Below are positions 6,455-15,190 of a DNA stretch of 16,498 nt, in pieces. Position 1 is the stretch's first letter. Every line of letters starts with the position of its first letter. This DNA is from Coriobacteriia bacterium (lineage in GTDB: Bacteria; Actinomycetota; Coriobacteriia; Coriobacteriales; UBA8131), in NCBI GenBank assembly GCA_009779015.1, contig WRFC01000007.1, forward strand, positions 1 through 16,498. Direction: 5' to 3'. Made by a program: the position numbers and the translations under genes. Under the pieces are notes generated by a model that saw only the letters and a list, made by a program, of their open reading frames with translations, searched no databases and was not told the origin of the DNA.

Positions 6455-7645
6455 ATGGATATCCTAGTTATTAACGCTGGCAGCTCCTCGCTCAAGTATC
6501 AACTGGTCGACAAAGAGACCCTGCAAGTGCTCGCAAAGGGGAACTGCGAGAAGATCGGGCTCGATGACTCCTTTCACAAATTTGAGATCGGCGAGCTGTC
6601 CGAGACACGGGTGATGCCGATCCCTGACCATCAGTCCGCAGTCCAGGCCGCCCTCGACGTGATGCTTGACCCCGAGGCCGGGTGCCTCAAGAACCTCAGC
6701 GAGATCGTCGCCGTCGGGCACCGCATCGTCCACGGCGGCGAGTACTTCTCAGAATCGGTGATCATTACCGACGAGGTCCGGCGGCGTATCGAGGAATGTA
6801 TCCTGCTTGCCCCATTGCACAATCCGCCGGCCTTGATGGCCCTTCGGGCCTGCTCTATTCTGATGCCCAATGCCACCCCGGTCGCCGTTTTTGACACGGC
6901 CTTCCATCAGACCATGCCGGCCAAGGCCTTTATGTACGCACTGCCTTATTCGTGCTACAAAGAGATGAAGATCCGCCGCTATGGCTTTCATGGCACCTCG
7001 CACCACTATGTTGCCGAACGGGCCGCCCTCTTGTTGGGGCGCTCGCTCACAGATATGAAGATGGTGACCTGCCACCTGGGCAACGGCTGCTCGCTGGCGG
7101 CCATCGACGGCGGGTTCTCGGTCGACACGACGATGGGCTTCACACCCCTCGAAGGCGTCATGATGGGCACGCGTTGCGGCTCCATCGACCCGGCCATCGT
7201 CAGCTACCTGATTGAGAACAAGGACCTCACACCCGACGATGTGAACAACCTGATGAACCGCAAGAGCGGGCTATTGGGCATCTCGGGCGTCTCTAACGAC
7301 CTCCGCGACGTCCAAGAGGCCGCCGCCGCCGGCAACGAGCAGGCTGCCCTGGCCGAGCAGATGTATGCTCACTCGATCAAAAAGTACCTCGGCCAATACG
7401 CCTTTGAGATGGGCGGCCTCGACGTCGTCGTAATGACCGCCGGGGTGGGGGAGAATAGCGCCCGGATGCGCGAATTGATCTTTCACAACCTCGGCACGAT
7501 GGGCATCATCATCGACCCGGCGCGCAACGCCCTGAGCGGCGGCGAGCGCATTATCAGCAGTGACAACTCACGCGTCACAGTAGCCGTGATCCCGACCAAC
7601 GAAGAGCTGGTGATCGTCAAAGACGCCATCCGGTTGATCGGATAG
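6455..7645 (+). CDS. ackA: Acetate kinase
   Basis: Acetate kinase interconverts acetyl phosphate plus ADP and acetate plus ATP, the substrate-level phosphorylation step of many fermenters. The 396-residue protein has the ASKHA-fold signatures: INAGSSSLKYQL (6-17), HRIVHGGEYF, VFDTAFHQTMP with the catalytic aspartate, YGFHGTSHHYV, HLGNGCSLAAI, and TRCGSIDPAI with the catalytic arginine. TAGVGENS follows near the C-terminus. A TTG at 6440 would add five residues, but ATG 6455 is chosen because AAAGAGG (6443-6449) lies five bases upstream and the family N-terminus begins there. No phosphotransacetylase gene is adjacent, although pta-ackA pairing is common. The last five codons form the first unit of a 15-bp tandem array that continues past the stop. 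Confidence 0.97.
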   Translation: MDILVINAGSSSLKYQLVDKETLQVLAKGNCEKIGLDDSFHKFEIGELSETRVMPIPDHQSAVQAALDVMLDPEAGCLKNLSEIVAVGHRIVHGGEYFSESVIITDEVRRRIEECILLAPLHNPPALMALRACSILMPNATPVAVFDTAFHQTMPAKAFMYALPYSCYKEMKIRRYGFHGTSHHYVAERAALLLGRSLTDMKMVTCHLGNGCSLAAIDGGFSVDTTMGFTPLEGVMMGTRCGSIDPAIVSYLIENKDLTPDDVNNLMNRKSGLLGISGVSNDLRDVQEAAAAGNEQAALAEQMYAHSIKKYLGQYAFEMGGLDVVVMTAGVGENSARMRELIFHNLGTMGIIIDPARNALSGGERIISSDNSRVTVAVIPTNEELVIVKDAIRLIG

Positions 7646-7765
7646 CCGCTGATCGGGCGAACGCTGGTCGGGCAAACGCTGGTCAGGTAGACGCTGGTCA
7701 GGTAGACGCTGGCCGGGCAAACGCTGGTCGGATAGCCACTGATCGGGCAGGCATTGACCAGGCAA
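7631..7765. repeat. 15-bp tandem array, nine degenerate units, starting in ackA
   Basis: Nine consecutive 15-bp units run without interruption. The first (7631-7645) is the last five codons of ackA including its TAG stop. Units at 7661, 7676, 7691, 7706 and 7721 share ACGCTGG-C-GG; those at 7676 and 7691 are identical. The array fills most of the gap between convergent ackA and oppF. Read leftward it gives an LPDQR peptide repeat, but no Shine-Dalgarno or gene context supports translation. Confidence 0.9.
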
Positions 7766-7798
7766 GCCCGTACGGGCCGCTGTCTTCTCCCCTTTTTG
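7766..7798 (+). terminator. Possible ackA terminator
   Basis: The perfect palindrome GCCCGTACGGGC (7766-7777) follows the tandem array and is followed, after a C/T-rich stretch, by CCCTTTTT (7791-7798). The hairpin-to-U-run distance is long, so this is a weak intrinsic-terminator candidate for ackA. No better candidate is seen for either convergent transcript. Confidence 0.3.
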
Positions 7799-7819
7799 GC
7801 TGGCTTTTTGACCGCCGGT

Positions 7820-8793
7820 TTAGGCGTAGAGGTGGCAGGCGCAATAGTGGTTTGGGCGGATCTGGCGCAGCTCGGGCTCGACCTCATCGCAGATTGGCAT
7901 CTTGTCAAAGCAACGGCTGGCAAAACGGCATCCGCTGGGCGGGTTGATGGGGGACGGCACATCGCCTTCGAGGATGATGCGCTGATGCTTTTTTTCGGGC
8001 TCGACGGTCGGGATGGCCGAGAGCAGGGCCTGCGTATAGGGCGAGAGCGGCTCGTTGTAGAGCGCTTGTTTGGGGGCGATCTCGAGCATTTTTCCGAGGT
8101 ACATCACGCCGACCTGGTCAGAGACGTGCTTGACGACATTGAGGCCGTGGGCGATAAAGAGGTAGGTCAGCTTGAATTCTTCTTTGAGGTCGTCTAAGAG
8201 GTTCAGGACCTGGGCTTGGATTGAGACATCGAGGGCCGAGACCGGCTCGTCGCAGACGATAAAGCGCGGCTGTAGGGCCAAGGCGCGGGCGATGCCGATG
8301 CGCTGGCGCTGCCCGCCCGAGAACTCATGCGGGTAGCGGTTGCGCATGAATGAGGCCAGGCCAACGCATTCCAACAGCTCTTTGACGCGCTCTTCGACCT
8401 GTTTTTTGGGCAGCAGTCGGTTTGTTTTGATCGGCTCGGCGATGATATCGCCGATGCGCATGCGCGGGTTCAACGAGGCATAGGGGTCTTGGAAGATCAG
8501 CTGGATGTCGCGGCAATAGTTCTTGCGCTCGCCCGGCTTCATGGTCACCAGGTCCTTGCCGTCGAAGATGATCTTGCCCGAGGTCGGGCGCACGAGGTTC
8601 ACGAGCATCTTGCCAATCGTCGTCTTGCCGCAGCCCGACTCGCCGACCAGCCCAAAGGTCTGGCCGCGCTTGATTGAGAAGCTGACCCCGCTGACGGCAT
8701 AGACATACTCGTGCCGCGAGCTAAAGCGGCTGCTGTCAGCTGTAAAGCGCTTTGTCAGCTGCTCGATGTCGACCAGTATGTCGTCTGTGCCCG

Positions 8794-8797
<4 letters not shown>
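7820..8797 (-). CDS. oppF: Peptide ABC transporter ATP-binding protein OppF/DppF
   Basis: This is one of two ATPase subunits that power peptide uptake through the OppB/OppC channel, on the cytoplasmic membrane face. In 325 residues it shows Walker A GESGCGKTT (52-60), Q-loop Q103 in LIFQDPYASLNP, signature FSGGQRQR (159-166), Walker B with D183-E184 and H-loop H217. The Opp/Dpp C-terminal domain with clustered cysteines follows (GCRFASRC at 289-296, CACHL near the end), which in this family can bind an iron-sulfur cluster. The residue after H217 is glycine (IAHGL), where most relatives have aspartate (SHDL). The start is a TTG (8795-8797) overlapping the oppD stop as TTGA, with AAGGAAAAGG just upstream. 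It is the last gene of the operon. Confidence 0.93.
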
Positions 8798-9795
<998 letters not shown>

Positions 9796-9798
9796 CGC

Positions 9799-10755
9799 TC
9801 AGCGCTTTCGGGTCTTGGGGTCGAGGCCGTCGCGGATGCCGTTGCCAATCAGGTTAAAGGCCAGCACCGTGAGCATGATGGCCAGGCCGGGATAGAGCAT
9901 CAGCCAAGGGGCGCGGAAGATCTCGCTGCGCCCGCGACCAAGCATGTCTCCCCATTCAGCCAGTGGGGGCTGGACGCCCAGCCCGAGGAAGCCCAGTGCC
10001 GCCGCATCGAGGATGGCCATCGAGATGCCGAGGGTGGCGCGCACGATGATCGAGGGCAAGACGTTGGGCAAAATGTGCCGCATGATGATCGCGGGCGTGG
10101 AGTTGCCGATCACGCGGGCGGCCGCCACGTAGTCGCTTTCTTTGATGGCCAGCACCTCGCTGCGCACGATGCGCGCGTACTCGGGTATCGAGACCAGGCC
10201 GATGGCGATCACGGCCTTTTCGACGCCTTTGCCCAGGGCTGCCATGATGGCGATGGCCAAGAGGATCGAGGGGATGGCCAGCATCATGTCCATGACGCGC
10301 ATGATGATGGTGTCGGTGGCGCCGCCCCGGTAGCCCGAGACCGCGCCCAGGATGACCCCGATGACGAGCGAGATGGCGACCGCCGAGAAGCCGACCGTGA
10401 GCGAGATCTGGGCGCCTACGAGGATGCGGCAGAAGATGTCGCGGCCTTGCTGGTCGGTGCCGCACCAATGCGCCAGCGAGGGGGCCTGGAGGGCGATGCT
10501 GAGGTTTTGTTGAAAGGGGTCGTAGGGCAGCACGCCGGGGGCGATTTTTGTGCCGATCGCCACCAGGCCGAGGAGGACGATGAAGGCCAGGCTGATCAGC
10601 GAGGTCTTGTTCGAGTAGATGCCTTCCCAGATGTCGCGCCACATGCTCTCGGGCTTGTCTTGGGGCGCCTCTAAGAGGGCGACCGCCTGGTCATCCATCA
10701 GGCTGATATCGATGGAGGCCAACTTGAGGTTCTGGCTGATCGGTTTTTTGGCCAT
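9799..10755 (-). CDS. oppC: Peptide ABC transporter permease OppC/DppC
   Basis: This is one of two transmembrane subunits forming the peptide channel, 318 residues. After a cytoplasmic N-terminus of about 50 residues, the first membrane segment (52-70) is followed by an extracellular loop ending in GTDQQGRDIFCRI (99-111), a hallmark of the OppC/DppC/NikC group. Five further hydrophobic segments follow. The EAA loop that contacts the ATPases is about 209-231 (YVAAARVIGNSTPAIIMRHI). ATG (10753-10755) starts three bases after the oppB stop. The N-terminal ~40 residues are poorly conserved and typical for the family. Confidence 0.94.
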   Translation of the reverse strand: MAKKPISQNLKLASIDISLMDDQAVALLEAPQDKPESMWRDIWEGIYSNKTSLISLAFIVLLGLVAIGTKIAPGVLPYDPFQQNLSIALQAPSLAHWCGTDQQGRDIFCRILVGAQISLTVGFSAVAISLVIGVILGAVSGYRGGATDTIIMRVMDMMLAIPSILLAIAIMAALGKGVEKAVIAIGLVSIPEYARIVRSEVLAIKESDYVAAARVIGNSTPAIIMRHILPNVLPSIIVRATLGISMAILDAAALGFLGLGVQPPLAEWGDMLGRGRSEIFRAPWLMLYPGLAIMLTVLAFNLIGNGIRDGLDPKTRKR

Positions 10756-10758
10756 GGC

Positions 10759-11778
10759 TTAATCATCCGCCTTGGTGCCGTACTTGATGCGCGGGTCAAG
10801 AAAGGCATAGATGATGTCGACGACCAGGTTGACGATCACAAAGATCGTGGCAATCAGCAAGACGACGCCCTGAATGACCGGGAAGTCGCTTTTTAAAACG
10901 CAGTCCACCGTGTATTTGCCGATGCCCGGCCAGCTGAAGACGGTCTCGGTCAGCAGGGCGCCGCCCAAGAGGCTGCCGAACTGCAGGCCGATCACCGTGG
11001 TCACCGGCAGCATGGCCGTGCGCAGGGCGTGCCGGTTGTTGACAGTGCGCCGACGCAGGCCTTTTGCCCGGGCAGTGCGGATAAAGTCCTCGTTCAACGA
11101 GTCGAGCATGCTCGAGCGCGTCATCCGCGTGATGATGGCCAAAGAGTAGAGCGATAAAGCCAGGGTGGGCAAGATCAAGTGGAGAAGGACGTCGCGCAGT
11201 GCTGTCCAGTCGCCCCGCATCAGGGTGTCGAGGATATAAAAGCCGGTACCCCCGGTCGGCTGGAGCATGGGCGAGACCCGCCCGTTCGAGGGCAGCCAGT
11301 GCAGGATGCCGGCAAAGAGGATGATCAAGAGGATGCCGCTCCAAAAGATCGGCATCGAGACCCCGATCAGGGCAACGAACATGCTGGCATGGTCGGCCAG
11401 CTTGTTCTTGCGCACGGCCGAAAGCCGCCCCAGGCCGACGCCGATCAGCGAGGCTACGACGATGGCGCAGATGGCCAGCTCGGCCGTGGCCGGAAAGCGT
11501 GAGAAGATCTCTTGCGTGACCGGGGCGTTCGTGTAATAAGAGGTGCCCAGGTCGCCGTGCAGGGCATTGATGATAAAGTGCCCGTACTGCAGCCAGATCG
11601 GGTCGTTTAGGCCGTGGTCGGCACGCCAGGCGGCCATCGCTGCGGGCGTCGCATGCTCGCCCAAGACGACCGGCGCGGGGTCTGGGGCGAGGATGCGGGT
11701 GATTAAGAAAATGATGATCGTGACACCGAGGAGCACAGGTATCACCATGAGCAGGCGCTTGATGATGTACTTTAACAC
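10759..11778 (-). CDS. oppB: Peptide ABC transporter permease OppB/DppB
   Basis: This is the partner transmembrane subunit of OppC, 339 residues from the chosen start. The N-terminus LKYIIKRLLMVIPVLLGVT is the classic first membrane segment of OppB/DppB. A large extracellular loop with HGDLGTSY, several hydrophobic segments and the EAA loop (DFIRTARAKGLRRRTVNNRH) follow, then TETVFSWPGIGKY and a C-terminal DPRIKYG. GTG at 11776-11778 is preferred: GAGG (11784-11787) lies five bases upstream and the conserved N-terminus begins there. A TTG at 11797-11799 would add seven residues. It is separated from oppA by 230 bp containing a strong hairpin and an 8-bp tandem array. Confidence 0.93.
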   Translation of the reverse strand: MLKYIIKRLLMVIPVLLGVTIIIFLITRILAPDPAPVVLGEHATPAAMAAWRADHGLNDPIWLQYGHFIINALHGDLGTSYYTNAPVTQEIFSRFPATAELAICAIVVASLIGVGLGRLSAVRKNKLADHASMFVALIGVSMPIFWSGILLIILFAGILHWLPSNGRVSPMLQPTGGTGFYILDTLMRGDWTALRDVLLHLILPTLALSLYSLAIITRMTRSSMLDSLNEDFIRTARAKGLRRRTVNNRHALRTAMLPVTTVIGLQFGSLLGGALLTETVFSWPGIGKYTVDCVLKSDFPVIQGVVLLIATIFVIVNLVVDIIYAFLDPRIKYGTKADD

Positions 11779-11858
11779 TAACGCCTCAAACCAGACCAAG
11801 AGCTATGCATATTTCGGAGAAGTATCAAAGTGCTCCTCTTGCCAGGCGGTAACAATGA

Positions 11859-11887
11859 TGGAACCGGTGATAAAACCACCGGTTCCA
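11859..11887 (-). promoter_or_regulatory. Intercistronic stem-loop between oppA and oppB
   Basis: TGGAACCGGTG (11859-11869) and CACCGGTTCCA (11877-11887) form a perfect 11-bp stem with a 7-base loop. Neither side has a U-run, so it is more likely an mRNA-stabilising or partial-termination hairpin than a full terminator. Such a hairpin after a binding-protein gene is a known way to keep more of that protein than of the membrane subunits. Confidence 0.65.
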
Positions 11888-11961
11888 ATGAATTATAGAC
11901 TTCCTCTGCATAAACGTCAGGGTAAAACGCCAGCGCGCGAGGCACAAACTACCGCGAGACC

Positions 11962-12017
11962 CAGGCGCTCAGGCGCTTGGGTACTCAGGTGCTCGGCTAC
12001 TCAGGCGCTCAGGCATT
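11962..12017. repeat. 8-bp tandem array, seven units, overlapping the oppA 3' end
   Basis: Seven consecutive 8-bp units run 11962-12017. The units at 11962, 11970 and 12002 are identical (CAGGCGCT); the others (11978, 11986, 11994, 12010) are diverged. The last two units include the oppA stop codon (12009-12011) and its last two to three codons. As at ackA, the array starts in the gene end and spreads into the downstream spacer. Confidence 0.8.
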
Positions 12018-13652
12018 CTTGGTCACGCCTCTTAAGAAGACGCTACCGGTCGGGTGGTAGTAAAAGTCGTTGACCTTGGGGTTGACGCCGCAGAGGTTCT
12101 TGGCGTGCGAGATGCAGAGCCAAGGGGCCTTCTCGGCTACCATTTCTTCGCACTGCAGGTAAACGGCGTCGCGGTCCGGGCCATCCGGCGTTTCGAGGCC
12201 TTTGACGATCAAAGCATTGTAATCGGGGTCGTTAAAGCGCGAGATATTCATCGACGGGTTGGGGTCGGCCAAGAGGTTCATAAAGTTGTCCGGGTCGCCA
12301 TTGTCGCCTGTCCAGCCGTAGAAGGCGATATCAAACGGGTCGGTCTGGACCTTGGTCTTGTAGGTCGTCCAGTCATAGGGCGTGATCGTCATCGTGACGC
12401 CGATATTCTGGAGGTAGCCTTGGATCGACTCGGCTAGCACCTGGCCGCCCTTGGTGTTGTAGGGGCGGGGGTTAGTGTAGGTGATGCAGGTCAGGCTGGT
12501 CACGCCCTTGGCGGCCAAGGTCGCCTTGGCGGTATCGGGGTCAAAGCTGACCGGGGTCACCCCCGAGGCATAAGGCGCCATCCAGAGGGGCATGACAGTC
12601 GTGGCCGGAGAGGCATAGTCGCCATAGAGGGCGGTCACCAGCTCTTCGACATTGACCGCCTGGGCCAGCGCGCGGCGGACGTCTTGGTCGGTGCAAACGC
12701 CCGCCGAGGTGTTAAAGGCCATGTAGTTGATCGTCATGCCGTCCTCGGCAAAAAGCGTAAAGCCGCTGTTGATGATCTGGTCGGCGGCCGAGACATCGAC
12801 CCCGTCGATCACGTCGACCTCGTTGTTCAAGAGGGCCGTGACGCGGGTCGCGTTCTCGGGGATGACCTTGAAAATGACGTTCTTGGTCTTGGGGGCGTTG
12901 GCCGTATCCCAATAATCGGCATAGGCCAGTAGCTTGATGTTGTCGCTCTTCGTCCAAGAGACGAACGAATAGGGGCCGGTCCCGACCGGCGCCTCGCTGA
13001 TGTTGCCAGCGTTGTTGTTCAGGGCAGTGGGCGAGCAGATGGGGGCGGCCAGGGTCATCGCCAGGTTGCGCAAAAAGGCCGATGAAGGGGCACGCAGGGT
13101 CAGCTCGATGTTGTAGTCGTCGACGATGTTGATGCTGTCCAGGCCTGAACCGATGTCTGGCGAGCCAAAGACAAAGCTGGCATAGGGCATGTCCGACGTG
13201 GCGTTGGGCGAGAGCTGGCGCTCCCACGAGACGCGTACGGCGTCGGCCGTGAAGTCTGTTCCATCCTGGAACTTGACGCCCTGGCGCAGATTGATCTTAT
13301 AGGTCAAGCCGTCTTCTGAGATATCCGGCAAGGCGGTGGCCAGGCTGGGGAGGACATCGGTGGTCTTGTCGTCATAGCGATAGAGGCCTTCGTAGATGTT
13401 GCAGGCCACCTTGGCTGATTCGCCGTCATCAAAGAAGGCGGGGTCGAGGGCGCGGGGGTCGGCGCCTTGGGCGTAGGTCAGCGTGTCAGCGTACTGGCTG
13501 CTGCCCGTGCTGCCGGTGCCGCCGGTGCCGTCTGTGCCGGTCGTGTCGTTGCTCTGGCAGCCGACCAGGGCAAAGGCACCGACGCTGGCGGTGGCGGCAG
13601 TGAGGTACTTGAGGAACTGCCTGCGGCTGAACGACTTACTGAGGTTTTCCAT
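12009..13652 (-). CDS. oppA: Peptide-binding lipoprotein OppA/DppA (SBP family 5), Tat-type signal
   Basis: This is the extracellular substrate-binding lipoprotein that captures peptides for the OppBCDF channel, 547 residues from the chosen start. The signal peptide has a twin-arginine motif, SRRQFLK (9-15), a hydrophobic segment and a lipobox ending LVGC, with C32 as the lipidation site. A Gly/Thr/Ser linker (about 37-52) tethers the mature protein. The SBP family 5 fold follows: DTLTYAQGADPRALDPAF, the YRYDDKTTDVLPSLA segment, LRQGVKFQDG and the VGTGPYSFVSW region. ATG 13650-13652 is chosen because AAGGAGG lies five bases upstream; an in-frame ATG at 13686-13688 would put 12 polar residues before the signal and sits in the leader hairpin. 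It is the first gene of the opp operon and is divergent from the M24 peptidase. Confidence 0.94.
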   Translation of the reverse strand: MENLSKSFSRRQFLKYLTAATASVGAFALVGCQSNDTTGTDGTGGTGSTGSSQYADTLTYAQGADPRALDPAFFDDGESAKVACNIYEGLYRYDDKTTDVLPSLATALPDISEDGLTYKINLRQGVKFQDGTDFTADAVRVSWERQLSPNATSDMPYASFVFGSPDIGSGLDSINIVDDYNIELTLRAPSSAFLRNLAMTLAAPICSPTALNNNAGNISEAPVGTGPYSFVSWTKSDNIKLLAYADYWDTANAPKTKNVIFKVIPENATRVTALLNNEVDVIDGVDVSAADQIINSGFTLFAEDGMTINYMAFNTSAGVCTDQDVRRALAQAVNVEELVTALYGDYASPATTVMPLWMAPYASGVTPVSFDPDTAKATLAAKGVTSLTCITYTNPRPYNTKGGQVLAESIQGYLQNIGVTMTITPYDWTTYKTKVQTDPFDIAFYGWTGDNGDPDNFMNLLADPNPSMNISRFNDPDYNALIVKGLETPDGPDRDAVYLQCEEMVAEKAPWLCISHAKNLCGVNPKVNDFYYHPTGSVFLRGVTKNA

Positions 13653-13668
13653 TTTTTCCTCCTTGTCT

Positions 13669-13694
13669 TGGTTCTTGAGCGTGTGCAAGAACCA
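13669..13694 (-). promoter_or_regulatory. 5' leader hairpin of the oppA mRNA
   Basis: TGGTTCTTG and CAAGAACCA form a perfect 9-bp stem (13669-13677 with 13686-13694) with an 8-base loop. It lies between the likely transcription start (about 13700) and the Shine-Dalgarno at 13658-13664, so the transcript would begin almost directly with a hairpin. Such 5'-terminal stems are known to slow mRNA decay. A protein- or RNA-controlled switch is possible but not shown. Confidence 0.55.
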
Positions 13695-13707
13695 TTGTTG
13701 ATGCGGT

Positions 13708-13736
13708 ATTATAGGCGAAATCGGCGCTGAAATCGA
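13708..13736 (-). promoter_or_regulatory. Putative opp operon promoter
   Basis: On the minus strand there is a perfect TATAAT (13708-13713 on the + strand, read as ATTATA). The -35 at 16 to 18 bases is poor (TCGATT/CTCGAT). Placement about 55 bases upstream of the oppA start, with nothing better nearby, makes it the likely promoter. Confidence 0.5.
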
Positions 13737-13812
13737 GTCTTGGAATACGCAAGGTTCGGGTTTTTTACAATTATGCCAGGTCTTTGACGCGACTGTCGTA
13801 CAGAGGAATGAC

Positions 13813-13840
13813 TTGGTTTCCAGGGATTATACGCTATAAT
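13813..13840 (+). promoter_or_regulatory. Putative M24 peptidase promoter
   Basis: TTGGTT (13813-13818) and a perfect TATAAT (13835-13840) are 16 bases apart, about 70 bases upstream of the peptidase start. A perfect 10-bp palindrome, AACTTAAGTT (13855-13864), lies just past the expected start of transcription and could be an operator. This promoter is divergent from the opp promoter, about 100 bases away. Confidence 0.6.
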
Positions 13841-13910
13841 CGGATTTTAATGTTAACTTAAGTTTTTCCTATTTATACAGTTTATAGACACCGAGGAGAA
13901 AGCCGAGAAA

Positions 13911-15131
13911 ATGAGCCCACAAGAGCTACTGCCCCTTTTACCAAAAAAGCTGGAGTTCGAGGAGCGGATCAAACGGCTCTGCGAGAGCGCTTCGGCGGCC
14001 TGCGGCGATTGGGACGCGGTCTTTATCGTGGACAAGCTGAACCAGTATTACCTGACCGGCACGATCCAAGACGGGCTCTTTGTGCTCTTGCCCGACGGCT
14101 CGCACGCCTACTTTGTGCGGCGCAGCATCGAGCGGGCGCGGCTGGAATGCCAGGTCTCAGACGTTTATCCGATGACCAGCTACCGTGAAGTCAAAGAGCA
14201 TCTGGCTGGCCGGGGCAGTCGGCCGGTGCAGAAGGTCCTGCTCGAGACAGAGGTTGTCACATACGCCATGCTCGAGCGCCTGAAGAGGCATTTTGCGCTT
14301 GTCGAGGTGCTGCCTGTTGACCGCATCATGGCCAAGCTGCGCTCGCAAAAGAGCCCCTATGAGCTGGCCTGGATCGAGGAATCGGGGCGCCAGCACGCCT
14401 ATCTTTTAGAGACGATCGTCCCTGAAGTCCTGTTTGAGGGGCAAAACGAGGCCGATTTTGTGGCCGAGCTCTATGCCCGGATGGTCAAGCTCGGCTATCA
14501 CGGGGTCAGCCGCTTTGGTATGTTCCAGACCACCCTGGTGGTCGGGCAGGTCGGCTTTGGCGAGAACTCGATCTACCCGACCTGCTTTGATGGGCCGGGC
14601 GGCATGAAGGGCCTTTGCCCGGCCGTGCCGATCGTCGGCGACCGCCAGCGCCGCCTGCAAAAAGGCGACCTCGTCTTCGTCGACATCGGGTATGGCGTGA
14701 ACGGCTATCATTCGGACCGCACTCAGGTCTACATGTTTGGCGCCCAGCCAGCGCCCGAGCTGGTGGCCGCCCATCGGCGCTGCCGCGATGTCCAGTCCCT
14801 GGTAGCCGGCCTGTTGCGGCCCGGCAATATCCCGTCCGAGGTCTACAAAACGGCCATGGACAGCCTCGAGCCGTCTTTTTTGGAGAACTTCATGGGCTTT
14901 GGCACCCGTACGGTCTCGTTCCTCGGGCACGGCGTCGGCCTCCAGATCGACGAGTACCCGGTTATCTCCAAAGGCTTTGACGAGCCCTTTGAAGAGGGCA
15001 TGGTGATGGCCGTGGAGCCCAAGAAGGGGCTGCCCGGCATCGGCATGGTCGGCGTCGAAGACACCTACGTAGTCACCCCCACCGGCGGCCGCTGCATCAC
15101 CGGCGGCGAAAAAGAGATCATCGTGATTTGA
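13911..15131 (+). CDS. M24 family metallopeptidase, Xaa-Pro peptidase-like
   Basis: This 406-residue protein has the two-domain 'creatinase/aminopeptidase P' layout: an N-terminal domain (about 1-140) and a C-terminal pita-bread metallopeptidase domain (about 150-405). All five metal ligands are visible: D258 in FVDIGYGVNGYHSD, D269, H340 in GHGVGLQIDEYP, E369 in AVEPKKG and E383 in GVEDTYVV. The family cleaves at X-Pro bonds in dipeptides or peptide N-termini in the cytoplasm. Position next to, and divergent from, a peptide importer supports a role in using imported proline peptides. Aminopeptidase and prolidase activity cannot be distinguished, and some relatives lack peptidase activity. 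The ATG has GAGGAG about 12 bases upstream and GAGA closer, so the start is fair but not certain. Confidence 0.9.
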   Translation: MSPQELLPLLPKKLEFEERIKRLCESASAACGDWDAVFIVDKLNQYYLTGTIQDGLFVLLPDGSHAYFVRRSIERARLECQVSDVYPMTSYREVKEHLAGRGSRPVQKVLLETEVVTYAMLERLKRHFALVEVLPVDRIMAKLRSQKSPYELAWIEESGRQHAYLLETIVPEVLFEGQNEADFVAELYARMVKLGYHGVSRFGMFQTTLVVGQVGFGENSIYPTCFDGPGGMKGLCPAVPIVGDRQRRLQKGDLVFVDIGYGVNGYHSDRTQVYMFGAQPAPELVAAHRRCRDVQSLVAGLLRPGNIPSEVYKTAMDSLEPSFLENFMGFGTRTVSFLGHGVGLQIDEYPVISKGFDEPFEEGMVMAVEPKKGLPGIGMVGVEDTYVVTPTGGRCITGGEKEIIVI

Positions 15132-15152
15132 GGCACGCTGGCGCCTGCGGCG

Positions 15153-15184
15153 GGGTCACCACCATTTGTTGTGCTAAATGACCC
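15153..15184. terminator. Possible bidirectional stem-loop between the M24 and abi genes
   Basis: GGGTCA (15153-15158) and TGACCC (15179-15184) pair exactly, with an inner CAC (15160-15162)/GTG (15171-15173) pairing. It lies between the convergent 3' ends of the peptidase and abi genes. No U-run follows on either strand, so termination is only a possibility. Confidence 0.3.
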
Positions 15185-15190
15185 GGGGAC

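Noticed and set aside
7568..7765. Leftward frame encoding LPDQR pentapeptide repeats
   Set aside because: It is a by-product of a 15-bp DNA repeat with a period divisible by three, is antisense to ackA, and has no start signals.
7631..7765. CRISPR array
   Set aside because: Units are directly adjacent 15-bp copies without spacers, and no cas genes are present.
11859..11887. Hairpin as a full terminator between oppA and oppB
   Set aside because: No U-run follows on the minus strand, and oppB has no evident promoter of its own, so read-through is needed.
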